Shown here piece by piece: positions 1-8,668 of a stretch of 64,000 nt of DNA; position 1 is the first letter of the stretch; every line of letters starts with the position of its first letter. The stretch is from JAEUNJ01 sp052035955. Its GTDB lineage: Bacteria > Pseudomonadota > Gammaproteobacteria > Burkholderiales > Rhodocyclaceae. The position numbers and the translations under genes were made by a program. The notes under the pieces were generated by a model. The model saw only the letters and a list, made by a program, of their open reading frames with translations, was not told the DNA's origin and searched no databases. The stretch lies in the NCBI GenBank assembly GCA_052035955.1, contig JBPOHD010000007.1, forward strand, positions 1 to 64,000, read 5' to 3'.

Positions 1-231
1 GGCTTCGTGCCCAACGACTACCAGGTGGGGCAGACCGGCAAGATCGTCGCCCCGCAGCTCTACATCGCCATCGGCATCTCCGGGGCGATCCAGCACCTGG
101 CGGGGATGAAGGACTCGAAGGTGATCGTCGCCATCAACAAGGACCCCGACGCCCCCATCTTCCAGGTCGCCGACTACGGCCTGGTGGCCGACCTCTTCGC
201 CGCCGTGCCGGAGTTCGTGGCAGGCGTCTGA
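1..231 (+). CDS. etfA: Electron transfer flavoprotein alpha subunit, C-terminal part (5' end outside window)
   Basis: The frame is open from base 1 and closes with TGA at 229-231, leaving about 76 residues. The visible part carries the FAD-binding signature of EtfA/FixB: a GQTGKIV stretch followed by APQLYIAIGISGAIQHL, then a conserved VAINKDPDAPIF segment and a YGLVAD ending. In this family the alpha subunit binds FAD and, with EtfB, carries electrons from acyl-CoA dehydrogenases to ETF-ubiquinone oxidoreductase. Both partner types lie downstream on the same strand (an acyl-CoA dehydrogenase 24 nt on, ETF-QO at 4606), which fits one electron-transfer pathway. The N-terminal domain and any etfB gene are outside the window. 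Confidence 0.95.
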   Translation, partial: GFVPNDYQVGQTGKIVAPQLYIAIGISGAIQHLAGMKDSKVIVAINKDPDAPIFQVADYGLVADLFAAVPEFVAGV

Positions 232-254
232 CACCGAAACCCAAGGAGCATTCC

Positions 255-2054
255 ATGAGCACCTACATCGCCCCCGTGCGCGACATGCGCTTCGTCCTCG
301 AGGAACTGGCCGGCCTGGCCGACGTCACCGCCCTGCCCGGCTGCGAGGAATGCACGCCGGACCTGGTGGAATCCATCCTGGACGAGGCGGCCCGCTTCGC
401 CGCCGGAGTCCTCGACCCGATCAACGCCTCCGGCGACCGCCAGGGCGCCGCCTGCAAGGACGGCGTGGTGACCGCCGCCGACGGCTTCGCCGACGCCTAC
501 CGGCTCTTCGTCGACACCGGCTGGAACGCCATGCCCTGCGATCCCGAGTACGGCGGCCAGGGCCTGCCCACCCTGGTGGCGACGGCCGTCCAGGAGATGT
601 GGAAGTCGGCCAACATGGCCTTCGCCCTCTGCCCCATGCTGACCTCCGGGGCCATCGCCGCCATCGCCCACCATGCCTCCGACGACCTGAAGAAGACCTA
701 CCTGCCGAAGATGGTCGAAGGCACCTGGACCGGCACCATGAACCTCACCGAGCCCCAGGCGGGCTCGGACCTGGCCGCCGTGCGCACCCGCGCCGTCCCC
801 CAGCCCGACGGCAGCTACCGGATCACCGGCACGAAGATCTTCATCACCTGGGGCGAGCACGACATGGCCGAGAACATCGTGCACCTGGTGCTCGCCCGCC
901 TGCCCGACGCCCCGGCCGGCGTGAAGGGCATCTCCCTGTTCGTGGTGCCGAAGTTCCTGGTCAACGCCGACGGCAGCCCGGGCGCCCGCAACGACCTGGT
1001 CTGCGCCTCCATCGAGCACAAGATGGGCATCCACGGCAGCCCGACCGCCGTGATGGCCTTCGGCGAGCATGACGGCGCCATCGGCTACCTGGTGGGCGAG
1101 GAGAAAAAGGGCCTCGGCTACATGTTCACGATGATGAACCACGCCCGGGTCAATGTCGGCCTGGAGGGCGTCGGCATCTCCGAGCGGTCCTACCAGCACG
1201 CCCTCGCCTATGCCCGGGAGCGCGTCCAGGGAGCCCCCATCGGCACCGCCGCCGCGGACCGCAAGCCCATCCTCCACCACCCGGACGTGCGCCGCATGCT
1301 GATGGACATGAAGTCCCGCACCGAGGCCATGCGGGCCCTGGCCTACTGGGTGGCCGGACGGATGGACATGGCCCACGCCCACCCGGACGCATCCGTCCGC
1401 GCCGCGAACCAGGCCCTGGTGGACTTCCTGACGCCGGTGGTGAAGGGCTGGAGCACGGAGGCCAGCATCGAGATCACCTCCACCGGCATCCAGGTGCACG
1501 GCGGCGTCGGCTTCATCGAGGAAACGGGCGCCTGCCAGTATTTCCGCGATGCGCGGATCACCACCATCTACGAAGGCACCACCGGCATCCAGGCCAACGA
1601 CCTGGTGGGCCGCAAGCTGGCCCGGGAGAAGAACCCCGGCGCCACGGCCCGCGCCCTGGCCGCCGAGATGCGGGCCTGCGCCGGACGCCTGTCCGCCGCC
1701 GCCGATCCTTCCCTGACCGCCATCGGCGCCCGCCTGGAAGCCGCCGTGGCCGCGTTCGAGGAGGCCGCCGCCTGGTTCGTGGCGGGCTACGAATCGGACA
1801 CCCGGGCGGCCGCTACCGGGGCGGTGCCTTTCCTCAAGCTGACCGGCACCGTCGTCGGCGGCTGGCTGATGGCCCGCGCCGCGGAGATCTCCCGCGCCAG
1901 GCTCGACGCCGGCAGCGACGACGACTTCCTGCGCGGCAAGCTGGCCACCGCCGAGTACTTCGCCCAGCACCAGCTGCCCCTGGCGGCGGCCTGGCGCGAG
2001 TCCATCACGGCCGGCGCCCCCGCCGTGCTGGCCCTGGCCGACACGGCGTTCTGA
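255..2054 (+). CDS. Acyl-CoA dehydrogenase (599 aa, long DmdC-like subclass)
   Basis: FAD-dependent alpha,beta-dehydrogenation of an acyl-CoA, passing electrons to ETF. The start is fixed by an AAGGAG six bases upstream of ATG 255. The N-terminus (YIAPVRDMRFVLEEL) matches the small N-terminal cap of the approximately 600-residue subclass, longer than the roughly 380 residues of classical acyl-CoA dehydrogenases. The middle has the TMNLTEPQAGSDL flavin/substrate signature near residues 160-170. YEGTTGIQ follows, with Glu440 in the position of the catalytic base. The last 120 or so residues form the extra C-terminal helical domain. It sits between etfA and a MaoC-type hydratase, so it probably acts in beta-oxidation of a short or unusual acyl-CoA. 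The substrate cannot be told from sequence. Confidence 0.93.
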   Translation: MSTYIAPVRDMRFVLEELAGLADVTALPGCEECTPDLVESILDEAARFAAGVLDPINASGDRQGAACKDGVVTAADGFADAYRLFVDTGWNAMPCDPEYGGQGLPTLVATAVQEMWKSANMAFALCPMLTSGAIAAIAHHASDDLKKTYLPKMVEGTWTGTMNLTEPQAGSDLAAVRTRAVPQPDGSYRITGTKIFITWGEHDMAENIVHLVLARLPDAPAGVKGISLFVVPKFLVNADGSPGARNDLVCASIEHKMGIHGSPTAVMAFGEHDGAIGYLVGEEKKGLGYMFTMMNHARVNVGLEGVGISERSYQHALAYARERVQGAPIGTAAADRKPILHHPDVRRMLMDMKSRTEAMRALAYWVAGRMDMAHAHPDASVRAANQALVDFLTPVVKGWSTEASIEITSTGIQVHGGVGFIEETGACQYFRDARITTIYEGTTGIQANDLVGRKLAREKNPGATARALAAEMRACAGRLSAAADPSLTAIGARLEAAVAAFEEAAAWFVAGYESDTRAAATGAVPFLKLTGTVVGGWLMARAAEISRARLDAGSDDDFLRGKLATAEYFAQHQLPLAAAWRESITAGAPAVLALADTAF

Positions 2055-2083
2055 GCCGCCGCAACGAGAAACGGAGCATCTCC

Positions 2084-2554
2084 ATGAGCACGCCCTGCGG
2101 CATTCCCGCCGAGGACCTGGCCCCCGGCATGAGCGCCAGCTTCAGCAAGACCATCACCGAGGCCGACATCGTCCTCTTCGCCGGGGTCACCGGCGACGTG
2201 AACGCCATCCACCTCGACGAGGAATATGCCGCGCGCACGGCCTTCGGCGGCCGCATCGCCCACGGCCTGCTTTCCGCCGGCCTCATCTCGGCGACCCTGG
2301 CCAACCGGCTCCCCGGTCCGGGCACGGTCTACCTGGCCCAGAACCTGGCCTTCCGCGCGCCGGTGCGGCCGGGCGACACGGTCACGGCGACCGTCACCGT
2401 CAAGTCCGTCTCGGTGGAAAAGCGCCGCGTCGTCCTCGACACCTGGTGCACCGTCGGCGGCCGCCGCGTCCTCGAGGGCGAGGCCACCGTACTGGCGCCG
2501 GTCGGCCGCCCCCTGGCCGCCCGGCAGGATTCATCCCCGCAACCCGTCATCTGA
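2084..2554 (+). CDS. MaoC-like (R)-specific enoyl-CoA hydratase
   Basis: A 156-residue single hot-dog domain protein. Residues 36-46 read VTGDVNAIHLD, with Asp38 and His43 in the catalytic positions of PhaJ/MaoC hydratases (the family pattern is D-x-N-P-x-H; Pro is Ala here). A FGGRIAHGLLSAG segment follows, as usual. It would hydrate the enoyl-CoA made by the acyl-CoA dehydrogenase ending 29 nt upstream. It could instead supply (R)-3-hydroxyacyl-CoA for polyhydroxyalkanoate synthesis, but no pha gene is visible here. A GGAG lies about 10 nt before the ATG. The last 15 residues are polar and probably disordered. Confidence 0.88.
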   Translation: MSTPCGIPAEDLAPGMSASFSKTITEADIVLFAGVTGDVNAIHLDEEYAARTAFGGRIAHGLLSAGLISATLANRLPGPGTVYLAQNLAFRAPVRPGDTVTATVTVKSVSVEKRRVVLDTWCTVGGRRVLEGEATVLAPVGRPLAARQDSSPQPVI

Positions 2555-2571
2555 CCCCGAAAGGAGCTCGC

Positions 2572-2883
2572 ATGTCCGACCCGTCCTACCACAGCCGCAT
2601 CCGGCAGAACCCGAAGTTCGCCGACATGGTGTCCCGGCGCACGCGGTTCGCGCTGACCCTGTCCCTCCTCGTCCTCGTCCCCTATTACAGCTTCATGATG
2701 GTCATCGCCTTCCAGCCGGACCTGCTGCGCCAGACCCTGGGCGAAGGCGTCGCCACGGTGGGCTGGCCCATCGGCGTGGTGCTGGTGGTGGGATCCTGGC
2801 TGCTGACCGGCGTCTATGTCCGGCGCGCCAACGGCGAGTTCGACCGAATGAACCAAGAAGTCCTCAAGGAGTCCTGGAAATGA
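2572..2883 (+). CDS. DUF485 small inner-membrane protein (YjcH-like)
   Basis: A 103-residue protein starting at ATG 2572 behind AAGGAG with six-base spacing. An upstream in-frame start would overlap the hydratase gene and lacks such a site. It has an N-terminal NPKFADMVSRR segment typical of DUF485 and two membrane helices (about residues 27-48 and 60-82). Its stop overlaps the next start as ATGA at 2880-2883, so it is translationally coupled to actP. In many proteobacteria a DUF485 protein precedes the acetate permease ActP; its exact role is not established and it may assist the permease. Confidence 0.9.
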   Translation: MSDPSYHSRIRQNPKFADMVSRRTRFALTLSLLVLVPYYSFMMVIAFQPDLLRQTLGEGVATVGWPIGVVLVVGSWLLTGVYVRRANGEFDRMNQEVLKESWK

Positions 2884-4556
2884 AGCGTTCCCTCATCGGC
2901 CTCGCGGCCGGAATCCTGGCCGCCCTGGCCGCCACCGCCGCCATCGCCGCCCCGGGCGCCATCGAGGGGGTCCAGAAGCAGGCGGTGAATTTCCACGCCA
3001 TCGCCATGTTCGCCCTCTTCGTGCTCGCCACCCTGGGCATCACCTGGTGGGCGGCCTCCCGGACCAAGTCCACGTCCGACTTCTACACCGCCGGCGGCGG
3101 CATCACCGGCTTCCAGAACGGGCTCGCCATCGCCGGCGACTACATGTCCGCGGCCACCCTGCTCGGCCTGTCCAGCATGGTCTTCTTCAAGGGCTACGAC
3201 GGCTTCATCTATGCCATCAGCTTCTTCGTCGGCTGGCCGATCATCCTGTTCCTGATGGCGGAGCGCCTGCGCAACCTGGGCAAATTCACCTTCGCCGACA
3301 TCGCCTCCTACCGGCTCGACCAGAACCGCATCCGCACCTTCGCGGCCTTCGGCTCCCTGACCGTGGTCTGCTTCTACCTGATCGTGCAGATGGTGGGCGC
3401 GGGACAGCTGATCCAGCTCCTCTTCGGGCTCGACTACAACTACGCGGTGGTCGTGGTCGGCATCCTGATGATGGTCTACGTGACCTTCGGCGGCATGGTG
3501 GCCACCACCTGGGTGCAGATCATCAAGGCGGTGCTGCTGCTGGGCGGCGGCACGACCCTGATGCTGCTCGCCTTCAGCCAGTTCGGCTTCTCCTTCGAGA
3601 CCCTGTTCGCCAAGGCCGTGGCCGCCCACAAGGACGGCGTCAGGATCATGGGGCCGGGCTCCCTGATGGCCGACCCCGTCTCGGCCGCCTCCCTGTCCCT
3701 GGGCCTGTTGTTCGGCACCGCCGGCCTGCCCCACATCATGATGCGCTTCTTCACCGTTCCCAACGCCAAGGAGGCGCGCAAGTCGGTTTTCGTGGCGACC
3801 GGCTTCATCGGCTTCTTCTTCCTGGTGGTGATGGTCCTCGGCCTGGCCGCGATCACCATCGTCGGCCAGGATCCCCAGTTCTTCGAGGGCGGCAAGGTGG
3901 GCGGCAAGCTGATCGGCGGCGGCAACATGCCGGTGATGCACCTGGCCAAGGCCGTCGGCGGCGACATCTTCCTGGGCTTCCTGTCGGCGGTGGCCTTCGC
4001 CACCATCCTGGCGGTGGTCTCCGGCCTGGCGCTGGCCGGCGCCTCGGCGATCTCCCACGACCTCTACGCCCGCGTCATCAAGAAGGGCAACGTGGAGGGC
4101 GCCCAGGAGATGCGGGTCACCAAGCTGGCCTCCATCGGCATCGGCGTCGTCGCCATCGTGCTGGGCATCCTGTTCAAGGACCAGAACGTCGCCTTCCTGG
4201 TGGCGCTCACCTTCGGCGTCGCCGCCTCGGTGAACTTCCCGGTGCTGATCCTCTCCATGTACTGGAAGGGCCTCACCACCCGCGGCGCCCTCTGGGGCGG
4301 CGTGGCCGGCCTCGTCAGCGCGGTCGGCCTGGTGATCCTCTCGCCGGCCGTCTGGGTGAAGGTGATGGGCAATGCCCAGGCCATCTTCCCCTACGACCAT
4401 CCGGCCATCATCTCCATGAGCGTCGCCTTCGCCGTCACCTGGTTCATGTCGGTCACCGACAAGAGCGAGCGGGCGAGGAACGAGGCGGTCGCCTACGAGG
4501 AGCAGTACATCCGCGCCCAGACCGGCCTCGGGGCCGCCGCGGCGTCGGCCCACTGA
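2880..4556 (+). CDS. actP: ActP-type cation/acetate symporter (SSS family)
   Basis: A 558-residue solute:sodium symporter-family permease for acetate or a similar short monocarboxylate. The start at 2880 is the coupled ATGA start. Residues 1-24 form a hydrophobic leader ending in AIAAPG, as in ActP proteins, and about 13 membrane segments follow. Family signatures include SDFYTAGGGITGFQNGLA near residue 65 and TFGGMVATTWVQIIKA in the middle. AGLPHIMMRFFTVP and SHDLYARVIKKG come further on. With the upstream DUF485 gene this is the standard permease pair. Uptake of a short acid would suit the acyl-CoA oxidation genes around it, but no acyl-CoA synthetase is visible. Confidence 0.95.
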   Translation: MKRSLIGLAAGILAALAATAAIAAPGAIEGVQKQAVNFHAIAMFALFVLATLGITWWAASRTKSTSDFYTAGGGITGFQNGLAIAGDYMSAATLLGLSSMVFFKGYDGFIYAISFFVGWPIILFLMAERLRNLGKFTFADIASYRLDQNRIRTFAAFGSLTVVCFYLIVQMVGAGQLIQLLFGLDYNYAVVVVGILMMVYVTFGGMVATTWVQIIKAVLLLGGGTTLMLLAFSQFGFSFETLFAKAVAAHKDGVRIMGPGSLMADPVSAASLSLGLLFGTAGLPHIMMRFFTVPNAKEARKSVFVATGFIGFFFLVVMVLGLAAITIVGQDPQFFEGGKVGGKLIGGGNMPVMHLAKAVGGDIFLGFLSAVAFATILAVVSGLALAGASAISHDLYARVIKKGNVEGAQEMRVTKLASIGIGVVAIVLGILFKDQNVAFLVALTFGVAASVNFPVLILSMYWKGLTTRGALWGGVAGLVSAVGLVILSPAVWVKVMGNAQAIFPYDHPAIISMSVAFAVTWFMSVTDKSERARNEAVAYEEQYIRAQTGLGAAAASAH

Positions 4557-4605
4557 GGCTGCGGGGCCGGCCATGCCGGCCCCTTCCGCCACCCGGGGAG
4601 CGAGC

Positions 4606-6237
4606 ATGGACCGTGAAGCGATGGAATTCGACGTGCTGGTGGTCGGCGGCGGCCCTGCGGGGCTGTCGGCGGCGATCCGCCTGAAGCAGTTGGACGCGGA
4701 CCTGTCGGTCTGCCTGATCGAGAAGGGCGCCGGCATCGGCGACCATATCCTCTCCGGGGCGGTCATGGACCCCCGCGCCCTGACCGAGCTGATGCCGGAC
4801 TGGCGGGACCGCGGCGCTCCGCTGGAAACCCCGGTGGCCGAGGACCGCTTCCTGCTGCTCTCCGCCACCGGCGCCAGGGGCTTGCCGGAATTCATGCTGC
4901 CGGCCTGCTTCCGGAACCACGGCAACTACATCGTCAGCCTCGGCCAGGTGGCGCGCTGGCTGGGCGCCCAGGCGGAAGCGCTGGGCGTCGAGGTCTACCC
5001 GGGCTTTGCCGGGGCCGAGGTGCTGTACGACGACCAGGGCCGCGTCGCCGGGGTGGTCACCGGCGACGCCGGGCGCCGGCGGGACGGGGAGCCCGGCCCG
5101 GCCTTTCAGCCGGGCATGGAACTGCGCGCCCGCTACACGCTGTTCGCCGAGGGCTGCCGCGGCCACCTGGGCCGGCAGTTGGAGGCCCGCTTCAAGCTGC
5201 GCGAGGGAGCCGACCCGCAGGTCCATGGCATCGGCATCAAGGAGCTCTGGGAGGTGCCGCCCGGGCGGCACCGCAAGGGCCTGGTCATGCACACGGCCGG
5301 CTGGCCCCTGGAGCCGGACACCTACGGCGGGGGCTTCTGCTACCACTACGGCGCCAACCTGGTCGCCGTCGGCATGGTGGTGGGGGCGGGCTACCGCAAC
5401 CCCTACCTGTCGCCCTTCGAGGAGATGCAGCGCCTGAAGACCCACCCGGCGCTGCGCCCGACCCTGGAGGGCGGCAGGCGCCTCGCCTACGGCGCCCGGG
5501 CCCTGGCGGCCGGCGGCCTGCAGTCCCTGCCGAAGCTGGTCTTCCCCGGGGGCGCGCTGATCGGCGACGACGCCGGCTTCCTGGTGGCCTCCCGCATCAA
5601 GGGCAGCCACGCCGCCATCAAGAGCGGCATGCTGGCCGCCGAGGCGATGGCCGAGGCCCTGGCCGCCGGCCGCGCCCAGGACGAGCTGACCGCCTACCCG
5701 GAACGCTTCCGCACCTCCTGGCTCCACGACGAACTCCATCGGGCGCGCAACTTCAAGCCCTGGATGAACAAGGGCCTGTGGTGGGGTTCCCTGATGTTCG
5801 GGATCGACCAGCAGCTCTTCCGCGGCAAGGCCCCCTGGACCCTGCGCCACCAGGCCGACCACGGCAAGCTGGCGCCGGCGGCGGAGTGCCGCCGCATCGA
5901 CTATCCGAAGCCGGACGGCGTCCTCAGCTTCGACCGGCTTTCCTCCGTGTTCCTCTCCAATACGAACCACGCGGAGGACCAGCCCTGCCACCTGACCCTG
6001 AAGGATTCCACGGTCCCCATCGGCACCAACCTGGCCCGCTACGACGCCCCCGAACAGCGCTACTGCCCCGCCGGCGTCTACGAGATCGTGCGCGACCCGG
6101 ACGGCGCCAACCCGCGCCTGCAGATCAATGCGCAGAATTGCCTGCACTGCAAGACCTGCGACATCAAGGACCCGACCCAGAACATCGTCTGGCTGCCGCC
6201 CCAGGGCGGCGAGGGACCGATCTACGAGCAGATGTGA
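4606..6237 (+). CDS. Electron transfer flavoprotein-ubiquinone oxidoreductase
   Basis: A 543-residue flavin and 4Fe-4S enzyme that moves electrons from reduced ETF to ubiquinone at the inner membrane. ATG 4606 is preferred over the in-frame ATG 4573 because GGGGAG stands just upstream and the FAD-binding motif VVGGGPAGLSAA then falls at residues 12-23, as in the family. The middle holds the ETF-QO signature GIKELWEVPPGRH and FPGGALIGDDAGF. The C-terminus has the cluster cysteines: one in YCPAGVYE and three in NCLHCKTCDIKDP. The length is normal for bacterial ETF-QO. It closes the etf/acyl-CoA dehydrogenase block, followed by a terminator at 6286. Confidence 0.96.
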   Translation: MDREAMEFDVLVVGGGPAGLSAAIRLKQLDADLSVCLIEKGAGIGDHILSGAVMDPRALTELMPDWRDRGAPLETPVAEDRFLLLSATGARGLPEFMLPACFRNHGNYIVSLGQVARWLGAQAEALGVEVYPGFAGAEVLYDDQGRVAGVVTGDAGRRRDGEPGPAFQPGMELRARYTLFAEGCRGHLGRQLEARFKLREGADPQVHGIGIKELWEVPPGRHRKGLVMHTAGWPLEPDTYGGGFCYHYGANLVAVGMVVGAGYRNPYLSPFEEMQRLKTHPALRPTLEGGRRLAYGARALAAGGLQSLPKLVFPGGALIGDDAGFLVASRIKGSHAAIKSGMLAAEAMAEALAAGRAQDELTAYPERFRTSWLHDELHRARNFKPWMNKGLWWGSLMFGIDQQLFRGKAPWTLRHQADHGKLAPAAECRRIDYPKPDGVLSFDRLSSVFLSNTNHAEDQPCHLTLKDSTVPIGTNLARYDAPEQRYCPAGVYEIVRDPDGANPRLQINAQNCLHCKTCDIKDPTQNIVWLPPQGGEGPIYEQM

Positions 6238-6285
6238 GCCGGCCGCGCGACGACGGGACGATGGCGCCGGCGATGCAAAACGAAT

Positions 6286-6315
6286 AAGGCCAACCACCGG
6301 GAAGTGATTGGCCTT
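6286..6315 (-). terminator. Intrinsic terminator of the fMet tRNA gene, possibly shared with the ETF-QO gene
   Basis: Perfect 8-bp arms AAGGCCAA (6286-6293) and TTGGCCTT (6308-6315), with an inner CAC/GTG pairing. On the minus strand the hairpin is followed by ATTCGTTTTG, a usable T-rich tail 15 nt after the tRNA 3' end. On the plus strand the tail is only CGCTTCTTGTTT, so termination of the ETF-QO transcript would be weaker. Confidence 0.75.
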
Positions 6316-6328
6316 ACGCGCTTCTTGT

Positions 6329-6406
<78 letters not shown>

Positions 6407-6420
6407 TCGGAGAGGCGCGA

Positions 6421-6449
6421 ATACTACCAAGGGTCCCCGGGACGGTCAA
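6421..6449 (-). promoter_or_regulatory. Sigma-70 promoter of the initiator tRNA gene
   Basis: Read on the minus strand: TTGACC (-35, 6444-6449), exactly 17 bp, then TAGTAT (-10, 6421-6426), with the tRNA 5' end 15 nt further. Both boxes match consensus at five and four of six positions respectively. A GC-rich stretch lies between the -10 and the tRNA, as expected for a stable RNA gene. Confidence 0.7.
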
Positions 6450-6495
6450 GCATTCGCCGACATTTCATGCCTTTTTTCTGCGGCCGCCACCTCCC

Positions 6496-6501
6496 TATAA
6501 T
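6496..6501 (+). promoter_or_regulatory. Consensus -10 box (TATAAT) directly before the IclR-type regulator gene
   Basis: A perfect TATAAT ends 7 nt before ATG 6509. A normal transcription start would then fall on or next to the A of the start codon, so the mRNA may be leaderless. No good -35 is present at 17 bp (only a T-run at 6472-6477) and no Shine-Dalgarno sequence precedes the ATG. Confidence 0.45.
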
Positions 6502-6508
6502 CGGCGCC

Positions 6509-7330
6509 ATGGAAAGCGACGAGGAAGCGCGGGGGGACGGCCGCCAGGGCATCCAGTCCATCGAGGTCGGCGTGCCCCTGCTCGGGGTGCTGGCCGATCA
6601 CGGCGGGCCGATGATGCTGCGCGACCTCGCCCATGCCGCGGGAATGGCGCCGGCGAAGGCCCACCGTTACCTGGTGAGTTTCATGCGCACCGGCCTGGTC
6701 GCCCAGGACCCGGTCAGCGGCCGCTACGACCTCGGCCCCTTCGCCCTCGACCTGGGGCTGGCCAGCCTCTCCCGCCTGGACGTGGTGCGCACGGCCGTCC
6801 CCGTCCTGGAGCAGTTGAACGACGAGATCGGGGAAACGGTGGCGCTCTCGGTCTGGGGCAACCTGGGGCCGACCTTCATCCGCTGGATCGAGGCCCGCCG
6901 GCCGGTGACGGTGAACCTTCGTACGGGGGCGGTGATGCCCCTGCTCCACTCGGCGACGGGCTTGTGTTTCGTCGCCTTCATGGGTACGGGAGTGGTGCGG
7001 GAAAAGACCGCCGAGGCGCTCGACATCGCGATCCGCGGCGAGGACCCGCGGCCGCCTCGCGACCGCGCCGAACTGGACCGGATCGTCGAGGAGGCCCGGG
7101 CCCATGGCATCACCCGGACACTGGGCTCCGTGATTCCCGGCATCAACGGCTTCGCCGCGCCGGTCTTCGACCACGAGGGCAAGATGGTGTTGGCGATGAC
7201 CGTCCTCGGTCCGGCCGGCCTCCTGTCGCCGGCCTGGGCCGGCCCCATCCCGCGCGCCCTGCGCCAGGCGGCGGCGACGGTGTCGCGCCACCTGGGCTGG
7301 AAGCCGGCCCGGGGAGCGGACGAAGGCTAG
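6509..7330 (+). CDS. IclR-family transcriptional regulator
   Basis: 273 residues. The N-terminal winged helix-turn-helix spans roughly residues 10-75, with LLGVLADHGGPMMLRDLAHAAG followed by AKAHRYLVSFMRTGLV. The remainder is the IclR effector-binding domain (VALSVWGNLGPTFIRWIEA, LLHSATGLCFVAF, GSVIPGINGFAAPVFD). ATG 6509 is used; the longer reading from 6467 would start upstream of the TATAAT. The target is not evident: the gene is flanked by the tRNA and, convergently, by the di-iron oxygenase locus. IclR proteins usually control small-carbon or aromatic catabolic genes. Confidence 0.88.
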   Translation: MESDEEARGDGRQGIQSIEVGVPLLGVLADHGGPMMLRDLAHAAGMAPAKAHRYLVSFMRTGLVAQDPVSGRYDLGPFALDLGLASLSRLDVVRTAVPVLEQLNDEIGETVALSVWGNLGPTFIRWIEARRPVTVNLRTGAVMPLLHSATGLCFVAFMGTGVVREKTAEALDIAIRGEDPRPPRDRAELDRIVEEARAHGITRTLGSVIPGINGFAAPVFDHEGKMVLAMTVLGPAGLLSPAWAGPIPRALRQAAATVSRHLGWKPARGADEG

Positions 7331-7382
7331 GAGTCCGGGCCGCCGAAGGGAGGATGGGCCCTACGAGCCGAAGCTTGCGGGA

Positions 7383-7796
7383 TCAGGCCCCGTATTGGCT
7401 GTCTACCCGCCGCGCCAGGACGTCCTCGAGGACTTCCCTCGCCCGGCCGAAATCGAGCACGGCATCCTCGTAGGCATCGCGCCCCAGCGTGTAGGCCTCC
7501 ACCCGCTCGGTATCGATGCCCATGGAATGGAGGTCGAGGTAGAGCCGCTCGCATTCCTCGAACAACCGGTCGGCGACCAGGCGGCGGCGCATGTAGATGC
7601 GCGCCGCCTCCCGGGGCCAGGGTGTCATCTCGCCGTAGGAAGGCACGTGGGGCCGTCCCACGGTGGCGAAATCGCCTTTCAGCAACTCCCACATCGCCGG
7701 CCAGTCCAGGTCCTCGCCGGCCAGCGGCGAATAGCCGAACCGGCTCAGCAGGGCGGCCTCGCCCGCGATGAGCTGCTCGGGTCCGGGCAGTGCCAT
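7383..7796 (-). CDS. Unrecognised 137-aa protein coupled to the di-iron oxygenase
   Basis: I do not recognise this family. It begins at ATG 7796, sharing one base with the stop of the upstream oxygenase gene (TGATG), so the two are translationally coupled. It is soluble, acidic and probably helical (for example PWPREAARIYMRRRLVADRLFEECERLY), with no signal peptide, no cysteine pairs and no membrane segment. Strict coupling to a PaaA/PaaC-like protein suggests a structural or effector subunit or a maturation factor of the same enzyme; this is inference. The gene ends 52 nt from the convergent IclR gene. Confidence 0.75.
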   Translation of the reverse strand: MALPGPEQLIAGEAALLSRFGYSPLAGEDLDWPAMWELLKGDFATVGRPHVPSYGEMTPWPREAARIYMRRRLVADRLFEECERLYLDLHSMGIDTERVEAYTLGRDAYEDAVLDFGRAREVLEDVLARRVDSQYGA

Positions 7797-8602
7797 CAGG
7801 CGGCCGCCGGTTCCTCGGCCTCGTAGCCGACGCGCATGTCGTAGTCGGGCTCGACGTCGGTGGGCATGACGAGGCCCACTTCCTTGAGGCGGGAGTCGAG
7901 GAGTTCCAGGTACTCGGCCTGCAGCTCCTCCGGCTTCTTCACCTTCAGGCCGAACTCGTAGTAGATGTCGAACATCTGGGATTTCTTGTCGCCCGAGGAG
8001 GGACGGCCGTAGAAGCCGAGTCCCATCTGCATGAACTTGGGAATCCGCTTCTGCATGTCCTCGCGGGTCTTCTCGCCGCCGAACTCGATGCAGCGCTTGG
8101 AGGCCCAGACGCCGAAGGCGAGGTGGCCGTACTCCTCCTTGTGGATGCGCACGTTCACCCGCGCCCAGGGCAGGTAGGAGCAGTTCTGGTACTGGCCGAG
8201 GAAGGCCACGGCGGCCGGCGTGACCACCGTCGAGAAGAGGGCCACGTCCTCCCAGCACTCGAAGAACTTGGACCAGTTCTCCTTGCGGAAGCCGTTGATC
8301 ACGTTGACCTTCCTGGGATCCGGATTCTCGGGGTTGTGGGAAAGCTCGAAGAGGCGCGCGTTCACGTCGACGCCCAGGTCCTGCATCAGGTTCCAGACGT
8401 AGAAGGCATGGCCCATTTCCTCGAAGACCTTCTTCGACAGGCGGTAGGCCTCCTCGGGGCGGGTGGCGTAGCGGTGGTTCTCGGCCACCCGCTGGGCGCC
8501 GGCATACTCCGAATCCGCCTGGAAGGACATCAGGTTGAGCAAGGCCTTCTTGTAATCCTCGGGCAGCACGTCGCCCTTGTCGTAGGTCTTGTAGTTCGGC
8601 AT
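7796..8602 (-). CDS. Ferritin-like di-iron oxygenase of the phenylacetate-CoA epoxidase family (PaaA/PaaC-like)
   Basis: 268 residues, start ATG 8602 with CAGGAG six bases upstream. It shows two E-x-x-H iron motifs, EEMGH near residue 64 and EEYGH near residue 160, each within a long helix, plus earlier and later glutamates. This is the pattern of the 'phenylacetic acid catabolic' four-helix di-iron family. PaaA proper is nearer 310 residues and acts with PaaB, C, D and E; none of these is here, so the substrate need not be phenylacetyl-CoA. A PaaX-type repressor is encoded divergently and an FprA-like reductase lies beside that, possibly the electron donor. Expected role: oxygenation or epoxidation of an acyl-CoA or aromatic substrate. 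Confidence 0.82.
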   Translation of the reverse strand: MPNYKTYDKGDVLPEDYKKALLNLMSFQADSEYAGAQRVAENHRYATRPEEAYRLSKKVFEEMGHAFYVWNLMQDLGVDVNARLFELSHNPENPDPRKVNVINGFRKENWSKFFECWEDVALFSTVVTPAAVAFLGQYQNCSYLPWARVNVRIHKEEYGHLAFGVWASKRCIEFGGEKTREDMQKRIPKFMQMGLGFYGRPSSGDKKSQMFDIYYEFGLKVKKPEELQAEYLELLDSRLKEVGLVMPTDVEPDYDMRVGYEAEEPAAA

Positions 8603-8668
8603 GGAAATCTCCTGTATGAATCGCCGTCAAGGATCTGGCGCGCCGCGAACCTGCGGCGACGGGCCGGG

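Noticed and set aside
174..1970. A 598-codon minus-strand frame opposite the acyl-CoA dehydrogenase, and similar ones opposite actP, ETF-QO and the HDOD kinase
   Set aside because: High-GC shadow frames: low-complexity products, no ribosome site, and the plus strand has clear enzymes.
7331..7382. Possible bidirectional terminator between the convergent IclR and 137-aa genes
   Set aside because: Only scattered GGGCC/GGCCC pairs without a continuous stem or T-tract.
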